A stretch of 64,000 nt of DNA from CAVSRC01 sp963785065 (GCA_963785065.1 CAWATX010000004.1:1-64000), one strand, 5' to 3'; positions 8,494-16,604 are shown, counted from the first letter of the stretch. Notes: generated by a model from the sequence alone, not told the origin. Program-made: numbers and translations.

Positions 8494-8850
8494 TCAGGCG
8501 CAGCCCGGCACATCCTCGAGGCGATTGTAGATGGGGATGCCGCGCGCCCTGGCGATCCGCACGTCGTTGTCGGCGCCCGTCGAGGCGCCGGGCAGACGCA
8601 GGACCGCATCCACCCGTTCGAGCAGCCGGCCGGCGGCCGGGTGAAAGACCTGATCGTAAAGGGCGTCGCCCACCTTGCCGCCGCCGGCCACCTGAAACAC
8701 CGGCAGCGCCACCCATTCGCCGATCATCGGCAAATGTCCGGCCTGGAAGAGCGGCCATGACACGTCCTCCAGCCGCCGAAGGTTGGCTGCGATCTTTTCG
8801 GGATCGTCGCCGGTGCCGGAGCGATAGGGGCCGGCGATCAGGATGAACAT
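8494..8850 (-). CDS. Nucleoside 2-deoxyribosyltransferase-like / DUF4406-type protein
   Basis: 118 residues with the N-terminal beta strand MFILIAGPYRSGTGDDPEKI, then WPLFQAGHLPMIGEW and a C-terminal DAVLRLPGASTGADNDVRIARARG. This pattern of a GPYR motif and a late LPG-(S/T)-GAD motif resembles deoxyribosyltransferase-like proteins of the DUF4406 group. I chose ATG 8850 because GACAAAGGAGTTCGAC precedes it; an upstream ATG at 8874 would add eight residues. The gene is divergent from the DeoR regulator, which probably controls it. Confidence 0.75.
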   Translation of the reverse strand: MFILIAGPYRSGTGDDPEKIAANLRRLEDVSWPLFQAGHLPMIGEWVALPVFQVAGGGKVGDALYDQVFHPAAGRLLERVDAVLRLPGASTGADNDVRIARARGIPIYNRLEDVPGCA

Positions 8851-8881
8851 GTCGAACTCCTTTGTCGGATGCACGATGCCT

Positions 8882-8952
8882 CACGAAATTGCACGTTCAT
8901 GAACGATTGACAGTGAAAGGGGGTATTTCGTGACGAGTCAAGGAATTTCGTG
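8882..8952. promoter_or_regulatory. Candidate operator region between the deoxyribosyltransferase-like gene and deoR
   Basis: Contains three copies of ATTTCGTG: one inverted (CACGAAAT, 8882-8889) and two direct (8925-8932 and 8945-8952, 20 bp apart). A perfect 12-bp palindrome CGTTCATGAACG sits at 8894-8905. The spacing of two turns and the divergent arrangement fit an autoregulatory DeoR operator. Confidence 0.5.
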
Positions 8953-8963
8953 CAGAATGGGGC

Positions 8964-9719
8964 ATGCTGACCATCCAGCGAAAATCGCTGATCCTCGACT
9001 TGCTGCGATCGGACGGCCAGGTGCTCGCCAAAGACCTGGCCCGCCGGCTCGCGCTCTCGGAAGACACCATCCGACGCGACCTGCGGGAGCTGGCTGCCGA
9101 GGGACGCCTTACGCGCGTGCATGGCGGGGCGCTGCCGGCCTCGCCGCCCTTACCCGACTTGGCGACACGCCAATCGATTGCCGCAAAAGAGAAAACCGCC
9201 ATCGGCCGACGCGCCGCCGGGATGGTGGAGGAGGGTGCGGTGATCTTTCTGGACGGCGGCACGACGACCGCCGAGATCGCGCGCCAGCTTTCGGGCGAGC
9301 GCCCCTGTACGGTGGTGACCCATGCGCCGACCATTGCCGTGGCGCTCGCCGACAAGCCGGCAGTGACCGTCGAGCTGATCGGCGGCCGCCTCTACCGCCA
9401 CTCGATGGTGGCGACCGGCACGTTGGCGGTCGAGGCAATTGGGCAGGTTCGTGCAGACATCTACTTCATGGGGGTGACCGGCGTGCACCCGGTCGAGGGC
9501 TTCACCACGGGCGACCGCGAGGAGGCGGCGATCAAGCGGGCGATCTGGCGCGCCTCTCGCCGGACCCTGGTGCTGATGACCCGCGACAAGGCCGATGCGG
9601 TCTCGCCCCACCGGATCATCGCCTTCGACGAGGCCGACGGCATCCTGGCGGCGGCGGACATCCCCGCGACGACCATCGATGCCTATCGCGCGGCGGGGGC
9701 CGACGTCATCGTGGCGTAA
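8964..9719 (+). CDS. DeoR/GlpR-family transcriptional regulator
   Basis: 251 residues, standard length. The N-terminal winged helix contains VLAKDLARRLALSEDTIRRD and LTRVHGGAL, the DeoR signature. The C-terminal DeoRC sensor domain (FLDGGTTTAEIARQL, YFMGVTGVHPVEGFT) resembles sugar-phosphate isomerases and usually binds a phosphorylated sugar or polyol. Repeats upstream (8882-8952) are likely operator half-sites for itself and the divergent gene. A deoxyribose-related or nucleoside ligand is plausible from the neighbour but unproven. Confidence 0.92.
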   Translation: MLTIQRKSLILDLLRSDGQVLAKDLARRLALSEDTIRRDLRELAAEGRLTRVHGGALPASPPLPDLATRQSIAAKEKTAIGRRAAGMVEEGAVIFLDGGTTTAEIARQLSGERPCTVVTHAPTIAVALADKPAVTVELIGGRLYRHSMVATGTLAVEAIGQVRADIYFMGVTGVHPVEGFTTGDREEAAIKRAIWRASRRTLVLMTRDKADAVSPHRIIAFDEADGILAAADIPATTIDAYRAAGADVIVA

Positions 9720-9813
9720 GGACGGAGGCCAGCCGGGCGGCACCCTTTACGGGCCCGCATGTCGGCGATAGGAGGCGTATCTTCAGCACGTCTGCCGGCG
9801 GGAGGGAGCACCC

Positions 9814-10167
9814 ATGAGCTACATGCTGGTCATCGTCGAAGGACCTGGGGACCGGCGCATCGCCGGCCGCGAAGAGGGCGAGCGGCGCTACGCGCGCATG
9901 CTGGACTATGCCGCAGGCCTGAAAGAGCGCGGCAAGCTGGTCCGTGCCGAATCCCTGCTGGCGCAGGACTCGGCCGTGCGCATCAGCCGGCGGAACGGTG
10001 CGGCGACATCGGTGGATGGTCCGTTCGCCGAGGCCAAGGAGATGATCGGCGGCTTCTTCCTGCTCACCGTCGACGACCGCGAGGAAGCGGTCGCCATCGC
10101 CGAGGCCTGCCCGGCGGCGGAATGGGCGACGGTCGAGGTGCGTGAACTCGGGCCGTGCTTCGAATAG
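9814..10167 (+). CDS. YciI-related (DGPF-domain) protein, copy 2
   Basis: 117 residues, with TSVDGPFAEAKEMIGGFFLL as the family signature and MSYMLVIVEGPGDRR at the start. It belongs to the same family as the genes at 7168 and 10745 but is clearly diverged. GGCGGGAGGGAGCACCC before the ATG gives a ribosome-binding site. No good TGTCGA promoter is seen immediately upstream; the nearest, TGTCGG at 9760, lacks a matching -10. Confidence 0.9.
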   Translation: MSYMLVIVEGPGDRRIAGREEGERRYARMLDYAAGLKERGKLVRAESLLAQDSAVRISRRNGAATSVDGPFAEAKEMIGGFFLLTVDDREEAVAIAEACPAAEWATVEVRELGPCFE

Positions 10168-10191
10168 GCGGCGAAGAGATTTCCAGAGACT

Positions 10192-10218
10192 TGTCGATTT
10201 CGTTCCGGCCCGCTCGTC
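10192..10218 (+). promoter_or_regulatory. Candidate ECF42 promoter for the DoxX-YciI-reductase-sigma operon
   Basis: TGTCGA (10192-10197), 17-bp spacer, CGTC (10215-10218), about 57 bp before the DoxX start at 10276. Both the -35 extension (TGTCGATTT) and the leader length match the candidate at 7082. Confidence 0.6.
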
Positions 10219-10275
10219 GTTGAGACAAGCGGGCCGATGGCCGGTCCGCCTGAACCCGACGGAAGGAGCGGACCC

Positions 10276-10710
10276 ATGACGACACTCACTCTCGGCGACG
10301 ATCGCGCCGGCGTGCCACTGGCCGAAAGGCTCGCCGTTCATGCGCCGAAGGCGCTGGCGGCGCTGCGCATCGCGGCGGCGCTGGTCTTCCTGCAGGCCGG
10401 CGTGCAGATCATCTTCCACTTCCCGGCCTTCACCATGCCGCCGTCGACGCCGCTGATGCATTTTCTCGGCGTCACCGCCGGCTGGATGGAGGTGATCGGC
10501 GGGCCATTGCTGCTGGTCGGCCTGTTCACCCGACCGGTGGCCTTCATCCTCTCCGGCCAGATGGCGGTCGGCTATTGGATCGTGCACGCGCCGATCAGCC
10601 TCTTCCCTGGCCTCAATATGGGCGGAGAGGCAATCCTGTTCTGCTTCTTCTTTCTCTATCTGGTCTTCGCCGGGCCGGGCGCCTTCGCGCTCGACAACCG
10701 GCACGGCTGA
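10276..10710 (+). CDS. DoxX-family membrane protein
   Basis: 144 residues with four hydrophobic segments in DoxX order: ALRIAAALVFLQAGVQIIFH, WMEVIGGPLLLVGLFTRPVA, FILSGQMAVGYWIVHAP and AILFCFFFLYLVFAGPG. DoxX proteins are inner-membrane proteins tied to redox or thiol stress, without an agreed enzymatic role. ATG 10276 follows GACGGAAGGAGCGGACCC; the longer frame from 10237 is unlikely. First gene after the candidate ECF42 promoter at 10192. Confidence 0.9.
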   Translation: MTTLTLGDDRAGVPLAERLAVHAPKALAALRIAAALVFLQAGVQIIFHFPAFTMPPSTPLMHFLGVTAGWMEVIGGPLLLVGLFTRPVAFILSGQMAVGYWIVHAPISLFPGLNMGGEAILFCFFFLYLVFAGPGAFALDNRHG

Positions 10711-10744
10711 CCGACAACAATCCGAACGGCGAGGAGACAAAGCC

Positions 10745-11110
10745 ATGAAATACATGATCGTCATCAAGGGTCCGGAACTGACCGAGCCGCCGCCGCAGGC
10801 GCTGATGGACGCGATGGACGCCTACGGCAAGGACGCCAAGAAGGCCGGGGTTTTCGTCGAGTGGGGCGGGTTGCAGCCAACGTCGGACGGAACCCGTGTG
10901 CGCATCAGCAAAGGCAGGCTGGTGACCACTGACGGCCCGTTCACCGAGGCCAAGGAGGTGATCGGCGGCTACGCCGTCTTCGACGTCGCCTCCAAGGATG
11001 AGGCTGTGGACTGGGCGCGTCGCTTTCTGGACCTCCACATCAAGAATTGGCCCATCTGGGAGGGCGCGGTGGAAGTTCGCGGGATCATGTTCGATGAGCA
11101 GGCGGACTAG
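10745..11110 (+). CDS. YciI-related (DGPF-domain) protein, copy 3
   Basis: 121 residues, starting MKYMIVIKGPELTEPPP with the signature TTDGPFTEAKEVIGGYAVF. Third family member within 4 kb. It lies 34 bp after doxX and 12 bp before the reductase gene, in a run of same-strand genes that ends with the ECF42 sigma factor. Function unknown; by family and context it is a probable member of the sigma factor's regulon. Confidence 0.9.
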   Translation: MKYMIVIKGPELTEPPPQALMDAMDAYGKDAKKAGVFVEWGGLQPTSDGTRVRISKGRLVTTDGPFTEAKEVIGGYAVFDVASKDEAVDWARRFLDLHIKNWPIWEGAVEVRGIMFDEQAD

Positions 11111-11122
11111 GAGCGCCGGATA

Positions 11123-11680
11123 ATGGGCAGGCTGATCATGTGGAATCTGGTCACCCTCGACGGATATTTCGAGGGGCCGGGCCACGACCTCTCCATGCAC
11201 CAGGACGTCTGGGGCGAGGAGCTGGAGGCGTTCTCGATCGAACAGCTCGAGGGGGCCGGTGCGCTCCTCTTCGGACGCGTCACCTACGACATGATGGCGG
11301 CGTACTGGCCGACGGAGGAGCCTGGCGTGATCGCCGATTACATGAACGGCCTGCCCAAGGTGGCGTTCTCGCGTTCGCAGCGGGAGGGCGCCTGGAACAA
11401 CACGCGCTTTCCCGCCGGCGATGCGGTTGCCGAGGTGACGAAACTCAAGGGCGAAACGCCCGGAAACATCCTCCTCTTCGGCAGCGCCGATCTTGCCGCC
11501 AGCCTGACGCCGGCGGGGCTGTTCGACGAGATCAGGCTCTGCGTCACGCCGCGCCTGCTCGGCGAGGGGACGCGGCTGTTCAGGGGCGCGCCGGACAGCA
11601 TGAGGCTCGACCTGGCCGAGGCGCGCACGCTGACCAACGGGGGCGTGATCCTGCGCTATGTGCCGGGGGCGCAAGGCTGA
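11123..11680 (+). CDS. Dihydrofolate-reductase-like (RibD C-terminal domain) protein
   Basis: 185 residues of the RibD C-terminal/DHFR-like reductase fold: MGRLIMWNLVTLDGYFEGPG at the start, LLFGRVTYDMMAAYWP, ILLFGSADLAASL and LCVTPRLLGEGTRLF. These proteins use NADPH, but for most of them the substrate is not known. The gene is 12 bp downstream of the third YciI gene and 59 bp before the sigma factor, fitting an operon. Confidence 0.87.
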   Translation: MGRLIMWNLVTLDGYFEGPGHDLSMHQDVWGEELEAFSIEQLEGAGALLFGRVTYDMMAAYWPTEEPGVIADYMNGLPKVAFSRSQREGAWNNTRFPAGDAVAEVTKLKGETPGNILLFGSADLAASLTPAGLFDEIRLCVTPRLLGEGTRLFRGAPDSMRLDLAEARTLTNGGVILRYVPGAQG

Positions 11681-11739
11681 CGGCGGCGCTATCGCCGCAC
11701 TTGCATCTGTGAGACGGCGGTGGTCTATCGGCGGCCGCT

Positions 11740-12993
11740 ATGGCCGCCGACCTCAACAAGACCATCGACGCCTTGTGGCGCATCGAATCGCCGCGGCTGA
11801 TCGCGGGCCTGGCGCGCGTGGTGCGTGACGTGGGGCTGGCCGAGGAACTGGCGCAGGACGCGCTGGTGGCCGCACTGGAACGCTGGCCGGAGAGCGGCGT
11901 GCCCGACAATCCCGGCGCCTGGCTGATGGCGACCGCCAAGAACCGCGCCATCGACCGGCTGCGCCGCAAGAAGATGGCCGAGCGCAAGCACAGCGAGATC
12001 GGCCGTGAGATGGAGGAGGGGCTGGACCCGACGCCCCATATCGAGGCGGCACTCGACGACGACATCGGCGACGACCTGCTGCGCCTGGTGTTTACCGCCT
12101 GCCATCCGGTGCTAACCACCGAGGCGCGGGTGGCAATGACGCTGCGCCTGCTCGGCGGGCTTACCACCGAGGAGATCGCGCGCGCCTTCCTGGTGCCCGA
12201 GCCGACCATGGCGCAACGCATCGTGCGCGCCAAGCGCACGCTCGCCGACGCCAATGTCGGCTTCGAGGTGCCGCGCGGGGCGGAGCTGGCGCCGCGGCTC
12301 GCCTCGGTGCTGGAGGTGATCTACCTGATCTTCAACGAGGGCTATACGGCAACCGCCGGGGAACAGTGGACGCGGCCGCAGCTCTGCGAGGATGCGCTGA
12401 GACTCGGCCGGGTGGTCGCGGGGCTGGCGCCGAACGAGCCGGAGGTGCACGGGCTGGTGGCGCTGATGGAGATCCAGGCCTCGCGGCTGGCGGCGCGGCT
12501 CGGCCCCGACGGCGGGGCGATCCTGCTGATGGAGCAGAACCGGGCGCGCTGGGACCACGCCGCGATCGGCCGTGGGCTCTCGGCGCTGGCCCGCGCCGAA
12601 GCGCTGGGGCCGCCCGGCCCCTATACGCTGCAGGCAGCGATCGCGGCCTGCCACGCCCGCGCGGCGCGCGCCGAGGACACCGACTGGGCACGCATCGCGG
12701 CGCTCTATGCGGCGCTTGCCGCCCTGCAGCCCTCGCCGGTGGTCGAACTCAACCGCGCGGTCGCCGTCGCCATGGCCGAGGGGCCGCAGGCAGGACTTGC
12801 CATCCTCGACGCCATCGCCGATGCACCGGCGATGAAGGCCTATCATCTGCTGCCGGCGGCGCGTGGAGACATGCTGGAGAAGCTCGGTCGCGGACGCGAA
12901 GCGCGCGCCGAGTTCGAGCGCGCCGCGGCGATGACCCGCAACGAACGCGAGCGCGCGGTGATGCTGAAGCGGGCGGCGGACTGTGAGGCGTGA
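11740..12993 (+). CDS. ECF42-type RNA polymerase sigma factor with C-terminal TPR-like domain
   Basis: 417 residues. Region sigma-2 is at about 10-75 (LIAGLARVVRDVGLAEELAQ, NRAIDRLRRKKMAERKH) and sigma-4 at about 120-175 (LLGGLTTEEIARAFLVPEPT, RIVRAKRTL). A roughly 230-residue helical C-terminal extension follows (YLIFNEGYTATAGEQWTR, LNRAVAVAMAEGPQAGLA), as in ECF42/SigJ-like factors. ECF42 factors have no classical anti-sigma; the C-terminal extension is required for function, and they are found beside DGPF proteins. Three such proteins lie upstream. It should drive promoters such as those at 7082 and 10192. Confidence 0.92.
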   Translation: MAADLNKTIDALWRIESPRLIAGLARVVRDVGLAEELAQDALVAALERWPESGVPDNPGAWLMATAKNRAIDRLRRKKMAERKHSEIGREMEEGLDPTPHIEAALDDDIGDDLLRLVFTACHPVLTTEARVAMTLRLLGGLTTEEIARAFLVPEPTMAQRIVRAKRTLADANVGFEVPRGAELAPRLASVLEVIYLIFNEGYTATAGEQWTRPQLCEDALRLGRVVAGLAPNEPEVHGLVALMEIQASRLAARLGPDGGAILLMEQNRARWDHAAIGRGLSALARAEALGPPGPYTLQAAIAACHARAARAEDTDWARIAALYAALAALQPSPVVELNRAVAVAMAEGPQAGLAILDAIADAPAMKAYHLLPAARGDMLEKLGRGREARAEFERAAAMTRNERERAVMLKRAADCEA

Positions 12994-13523
12994 TGATGGA
13001 TGCCACCAGCGGACAGACAGGGGCACAGGCGGGGCTCAGCAAGCGCGAAGCCACCATCCGCCGCGTCTTCCGCATCAGCCTGATCCTCAAGGCGATCGAC
13101 AGCGTTATCGAGATGGCGGGCGGGGTGGTGCTCTATCTCATTCCGAGCGGGCTGATCGTGGCGCTGGCCAACTGGCTGACCCGTAGCGAGCTGCTCGAGG
13201 ACCCGCGCGACTTCCTCGCCAACATGATCATGCACTCGGCCCAAGCGCTGTCGGTGCCGCAGAGACAAGCGGCGGCGATCTATCTGATCTCGCACGGCGC
13301 CATCAAGCTGTTCCTGGTGGTGATGGTGCTGCGCGACCGGGCCGCCTGGGCCTATCCGGCCTTCATGATCGCGCTGGTGGTGCTGATCGGCTATCAGACC
13401 TACCAGATCGCGCTCGCCTTCTCGCTGTGGCTCGCGGTGCTCACCGTCTTCGACGCGGCGGTGCTGGTGCTCACCTGGCACGAATACAAGCTGCACCGGC
13501 GCGTGAAGGAAGCGGCGGGGTGA
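12993..13523 (+). CDS. DUF2127 inner-membrane protein
   Basis: About 176 residues with four hydrophobic segments. The N-terminus contains RVFRISLILKAIDSVIEMAGGV and the middle AIYLISHGAIKLFLVVMVL, both typical of DUF2127. Function unknown. The start overlaps the sigma factor stop (ATGA); GTG 12990 and ATG 12996 are alternatives. Translational coupling to the sigma factor suggests it belongs to the same response. Confidence 0.85.
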   Translation: MMDATSGQTGAQAGLSKREATIRRVFRISLILKAIDSVIEMAGGVVLYLIPSGLIVALANWLTRSELLEDPRDFLANMIMHSAQALSVPQRQAAAIYLISHGAIKLFLVVMVLRDRAAWAYPAFMIALVVLIGYQTYQIALAFSLWLAVLTVFDAAVLVLTWHEYKLHRRVKEAAG

Positions 13524-13533
13524 GCGCACGGCG

Positions 13534-14295
13534 ATGAGCGGACCGGGCTGGTTCAACACGATCGTATGGGCGTGGATCGCGCTCGCCATCGTGATGGTGC
13601 CGCCGCAGCTCATGGTCACCGCGCCCTATGGCCGGCACATGCGGCCGGGCTGGGGGCCGAGCGTGCCGGCGCAACTCGGCTGGATGGTGATGGAAGGCGT
13701 GTCGCCGGTCGTCTTCGCGGCGCTGTTCCTTGCCGGCGCCACGCCCAAGACGGCGCCGATGTGGGTCTTCTTCGCCGCCTGGATGGCGCACTACGTCAAT
13801 CGCAGCCTGATCTTCCCGCTGCGTGCGCGCATGAAGGGGCGTCAGATGCCGGCGGTGATCGCCGGTGGCGGCGTTATCTTCAACACGGTCAATGCCGGCC
13901 TCAACGGCGCCTTTCTCGGCATCGTCTCGGCGCCGTATCCCGTCGACTGGCTCACCGACACGCGCTTCCACATCGGTATCGCCGTATTCCTGATCGGCGC
14001 CACCATCAATCACCGCGCCGATGACCGGCTGCTGGCGCTGCGCCGCCCCGGCGGGCCAGACTACGCGGTGCCGAAGGGCGGACTGTTCCGCTATGTCTCG
14101 TGCCCCAACCATCTCGGCGAGATCGTCGAATGGTGCGGTTTCGCGGTGATGTGCTGGAACCTGCCGGCGCTCTCCTTCGCGGTGTGGACGGCGGCGAACC
14201 TGATCCCGCGCGCGCTCAGCCATCACCGCTGGTACCGCGAACGCTTCCCCGACTATCCGAAGGAACGGCGGGCGGTGATCCCGTTCGTGCTGTAG
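13534..14295 (+). CDS. Steroid 5-alpha-reductase-like (DUF1295) membrane protein
   Basis: 253 residues with several membrane spans and the C-terminal signature of the 3-oxo-5-alpha-steroid 4-dehydrogenase family: VPKGGLFRYVSCPNHLGEIV, WTAANLIPRALSHHRWYRE and FPDYPKERRAVIPFVL. Eukaryotic relatives reduce enone double bonds with NADPH; bacterial substrates are generally unknown. It starts 10 bp after the DUF2127 gene and is likely co-transcribed. Confidence 0.87.
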   Translation: MSGPGWFNTIVWAWIALAIVMVPPQLMVTAPYGRHMRPGWGPSVPAQLGWMVMEGVSPVVFAALFLAGATPKTAPMWVFFAAWMAHYVNRSLIFPLRARMKGRQMPAVIAGGGVIFNTVNAGLNGAFLGIVSAPYPVDWLTDTRFHIGIAVFLIGATINHRADDRLLALRRPGGPDYAVPKGGLFRYVSCPNHLGEIVEWCGFAVMCWNLPALSFAVWTAANLIPRALSHHRWYRERFPDYPKERRAVIPFVL

Positions 14296-14370
14296 GCAAC
14301 AGCCGGACTGAGACAATTTGGTCGGGCGAAAGACCTTGCCGCTGCGCATCGTGGTCGTAGTGTCCGAGCC

Positions 14371-14607
14371 ATGGCGCACAGGTCCCATGAACGACCGACA
14401 CTGTTCCGCGTCGTTAGCCGGGATCGGTCCATTCCAGGCACGACCGATGACCTGATCGTGCCGGATATTGCCGATTTCGCAGTAGCGGCCGACCTGGCAG
14501 CGCGTCTGACCGGTCCAACATGTTGGGCATGGGTCGAAGATTGCGACGGCAAAGTCGTTTTCACGGAGTCGTCTGCGGTTCCCCCTGCGCCGGCGCATTC
14601 GATGTGA
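14371..14607 (+). CDS. Hypothetical protein, 78 residues
   Basis: Reads MAHRSHERPTLFRVVSRDRS and continues with VPDIADFAVAADLAARLTGP. The composition and codon use look like the neighbours, but no family is recognised and no clear ribosome-binding site precedes the ATG. No signal peptide or membrane span. It may be a real small cytoplasmic protein. Confidence 0.45.
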   Translation: MAHRSHERPTLFRVVSRDRSIPGTTDDLIVPDIADFAVAADLAARLTGPTCWAWVEDCDGKVVFTESSAVPPAPAHSM

Positions 14608-14786
14608 TGCGTCGCCTTGCGAGGACCGCCGCGCAGGCGCGGCGGCGGCCGGGCTGAGACATTCGTACGCCTTGTTGCAACAGCGCATGTTGGTAAGTTT
14701 GCGACTCACAGCGGCTTGGCGGACGACAACCGCAGCGAAGCGCGTGAACCGACCGCAGCAAGCGCCGTCTGATCGGGAGCGTCCCC

Positions 14787-15065
14787 ATGGATGAGGAACG
14801 CCGCGCATCGGTTCGCCACCGGACGCTTCGCGAAGCGAAGGTCGTCCTGCACGACTGGTCGACGATCGACTGCATCGTCCGCAATATCGGCGAGGGTGGG
14901 GCGCATCTCGATTTCAGCGACCCGGTGGCCCTGCCTGACCATTTCGAACTCCTCTTCGTCTCCACCAGCATGCTGGTGCCGGCCGACCGCGTCTGGGAAC
15001 GCGGGGCACAGGCGGGGGTGAAATTCACCGGTCCGGAGAAGCAGGCGCCGCCGCGCAGGTTCTAG
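14787..15065 (+). CDS. PilZ-domain protein, 92 residues
   Basis: A stand-alone PilZ domain. The arginine motif is RRASVRHRTLREAKV at the N-terminus and the second motif is CIVRNIGEGGAHLDF, replacing the usual (D/N)xSxxG with NIGEGG. PilZ domains bind cyclic di-GMP through these two motifs; the changed second motif makes binding uncertain. RBS GGGAGCGTCCCC before ATG 14787. Another PilZ protein is at 60942. Confidence 0.85.
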   Translation: MDEERRASVRHRTLREAKVVLHDWSTIDCIVRNIGEGGAHLDFSDPVALPDHFELLFVSTSMLVPADRVWERGAQAGVKFTGPEKQAPPRRF

Positions 15066-15157
15066 AAAGCGCTTGCCGGCGTCCGACAGCGGGGGCAATC
15101 CGATTGACCCTCGCAACCGGTAAGCACCCCCATTATATTTGACAGTATCGTCGGCCA

Positions 15158-15209
15158 TCGCAGCGGACAGGCGCCGGCGACCGGGTGAACAGACGATTCG
15201 CTCCCGCCT
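15158..15209 (+). repeat. 52-nt conserved leader upstream of zinc-ribbon gene A
   Basis: TCGCAGCGGACAGGCG... matches 16605-16656 at about 46 of 52 positions. Both copies sit the same short distance before a zinc-ribbon gene, so the whole unit (leader plus gene) was duplicated. Confidence 0.7.
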
Positions 15210-15233
15210 GGCTGATTGCGTGAGGGGCGGGCC

Positions 15234-15437
15234 ATGCGCAGCCCCCAAGAGAAGCCGGTATCTGCGATCTGCCCGCGGACGGGCAGCCGGGTCTTCATTC
15301 GCGACGAACTGCTAGAGCTGAGCGCGCCTATCGATGTGGTGTGCCCGATCTGCGATCATTGGCACGTCTGGAACCCGGTGACGCAGGTGCTGGAAGAGGA
15401 CGCGACGGGCGACGACGCGGCGCGAGAGCAGGATTGA
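15234..15437 (+). CDS. Small zinc-ribbon-like protein, copy A
   Basis: 67 residues. Cysteines occur as AICPRTGSRVFIRDELL and VVCPICDHWHVWNP, giving C-x(22-24)-CPxC followed by HxW, probably a small metal-binding ribbon. About two thirds of the core is identical to copy B (16682), and the C-terminal end of a third copy is at 18233. ATG 15234 follows GTGAGGGGCGGGCC. Copies B and C sit next to IS1-type terminal repeats, so the family travels with mobile elements; no such end is visible beside copy A. Function unknown. Confidence 0.7.
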   Translation: MRSPQEKPVSAICPRTGSRVFIRDELLELSAPIDVVCPICDHWHVWNPVTQVLEEDATGDDAAREQD

Positions 15438-15495
15438 GCTTTGCCGCGTCGGTGCCCTACGCTTGGCCGATTGCCGACAGGGAGAGCGAACGGGC

Positions 15496-15924
15496 ATGAA
15501 GCGCACGACCGGGACCGCCAACGGCGGGGGCGACACAGCGGACCGCCAAACCGCCGCAGAGCTGATCGATGCGCGCATCGCAGCGCTCGGCGACTGGCGC
15601 GGCCAGACGCTCGCCCGCCTGCGCACGCTCATCAGAGAAGCCGATCCGCAGGTGGTCGAGGAGGTGAAGTGGCGGAAGCCGTCTAACCCGCTTGGGGTTC
15701 CGGTGTGGTCCGACGGCGGCATCATCTGTACCGGCGAAACCTACAAGGACAAGGTGAAGCTGACTTTTGCGCGCGGCGCGGCGTTGGCCGACCCGGCGGG
15801 CCTGTTCAACGCCAGCCTCGAGGCGGGAACACGCCGGGCGATCGATCTGCATGAGGGCGATCAGATCAATGAGACGGCATTCAAGGCGCTCGTGCGGGCT
15901 GCCATGGCGGCGAATGGGGGCTAG
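15496..15924 (+). CDS. DUF1801 (YdhG-like) protein
   Basis: 142 residues. The core DWRGQTLARLRTLIREADPQ, VEEVKWRKPSNPLGVPVWSD, KDKVKLTFARGA and the C-terminal RAIDLHEGDQINETAFKALV are typical of DUF1801, a frataxin-like fold of unknown function common in soil bacteria. ATG 15496 follows GGGAGAGCGAACGGGC; a frame from 15463 would add 11 residues. It is the last ordinary gene before the mobile island. Confidence 0.85.
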   Translation: MKRTTGTANGGGDTADRQTAAELIDARIAALGDWRGQTLARLRTLIREADPQVVEEVKWRKPSNPLGVPVWSDGGIICTGETYKDKVKLTFARGAALADPAGLFNASLEAGTRRAIDLHEGDQINETAFKALVRAAMAANGG

Positions 15925-16035
15925 GGGCAGGGCGCCTGCGCCCTACGGGGCCTTCCATCTGCGATTTCTTAGACCGTCATAGGCGCGGCGAAATTTGGCG
16001 CCCGGACCGGAAAGCCGTGGCCGCTTCGCAAGCAC

Positions 16036-16167
16036 TCAATCGAGGACGGAAAGCAGCCTGAATAGGCCGATCCAGAATCCAAGGCATAACGTGCAAACGC
16101 ACAGCCAGAATACCAGCTTTGCCCAATCGGGCTTGCGCCGATCACCCAACTCAATACTGGGTACCAT
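16036..16167 (-). CDS. Putative 43-residue membrane peptide
   Basis: Minus-strand frame from ATG 16167 to TGA 16036: MVPSIELGDRRKPDWAKLVF, then a strongly hydrophobic span (WLCVCTLCLGFWIGLFRLL) and the end SVLD. The charged N-terminus followed by one span resembles small inner-membrane proteins. GGGGGCGTTTG before the ATG could serve as ribosome-binding site. No family is recognised. Confidence 0.4.
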   Translation of the reverse strand: MVPSIELGDRRKPDWAKLVFWLCVCTLCLGFWIGLFRLLSVLD

Positions 16168-16315
16168 CAAACGCCCCCGCGTTTAATGTGCCATAACTCT
16201 GGTGCACGCTAAGATAGATTGGCCAAGAATGCAACGTGACGTTGCCTGGAATCGGGAAATCGGTTGAAGGCACGGCAAAGGCGAAGGTTGCGTTGGGTGG
16301 TACTGGCAGCGGTAC

Positions 16316-16534
16316 GCCCGTCTGACCAACGCATTCTCCAAGAAGATCCACAGCTAGACTTACGCGCTGTCGCTCTATTTCGTTTTCTACAATTTCACCC
16401 AGACCCACAGCGCGCATCGCACGTCTCCGGCGATGGCGGCCGGCGTCACCAATTCCTGTGATTGATGGAAGTCATCGCGTCGCTGGTTGAGGCGAGAGCG
16501 CCCAGGCCGGGAAAGCGGGGGCCGTACAATAAAG
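16316..16534 (+). pseudogene. Decayed IS1-family transposase, 3' fragment 1
   Basis: Nucleotide-level match to the 3' end of the intact transposase gene (about 20938-21153), including TACGCGCTGTCGCT, TTCGTTTTCTACAATTTCAC and the closing GGGCCGTACAA. An in-frame TAG (in CACAGCTAGACTTAC) and indels destroy the frame. It precedes zinc-ribbon copy B just as the intact transposase precedes its own passenger at 21223. Confidence 0.8.
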
Positions 16535-16604
16535 CAGAATCGTTCGCTCGATTAAGGCTCGTAAGCGACCAGCAAAAGTACCAAGTTAACATTATTGCCG
16601 ACTG

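Noticed and set aside
9760..9792. TGTCGG as a third ECF42 promoter before the second DGPF gene
   Set aside because: The -35 has a mismatch and no CGT lies at the 17-bp spacing.
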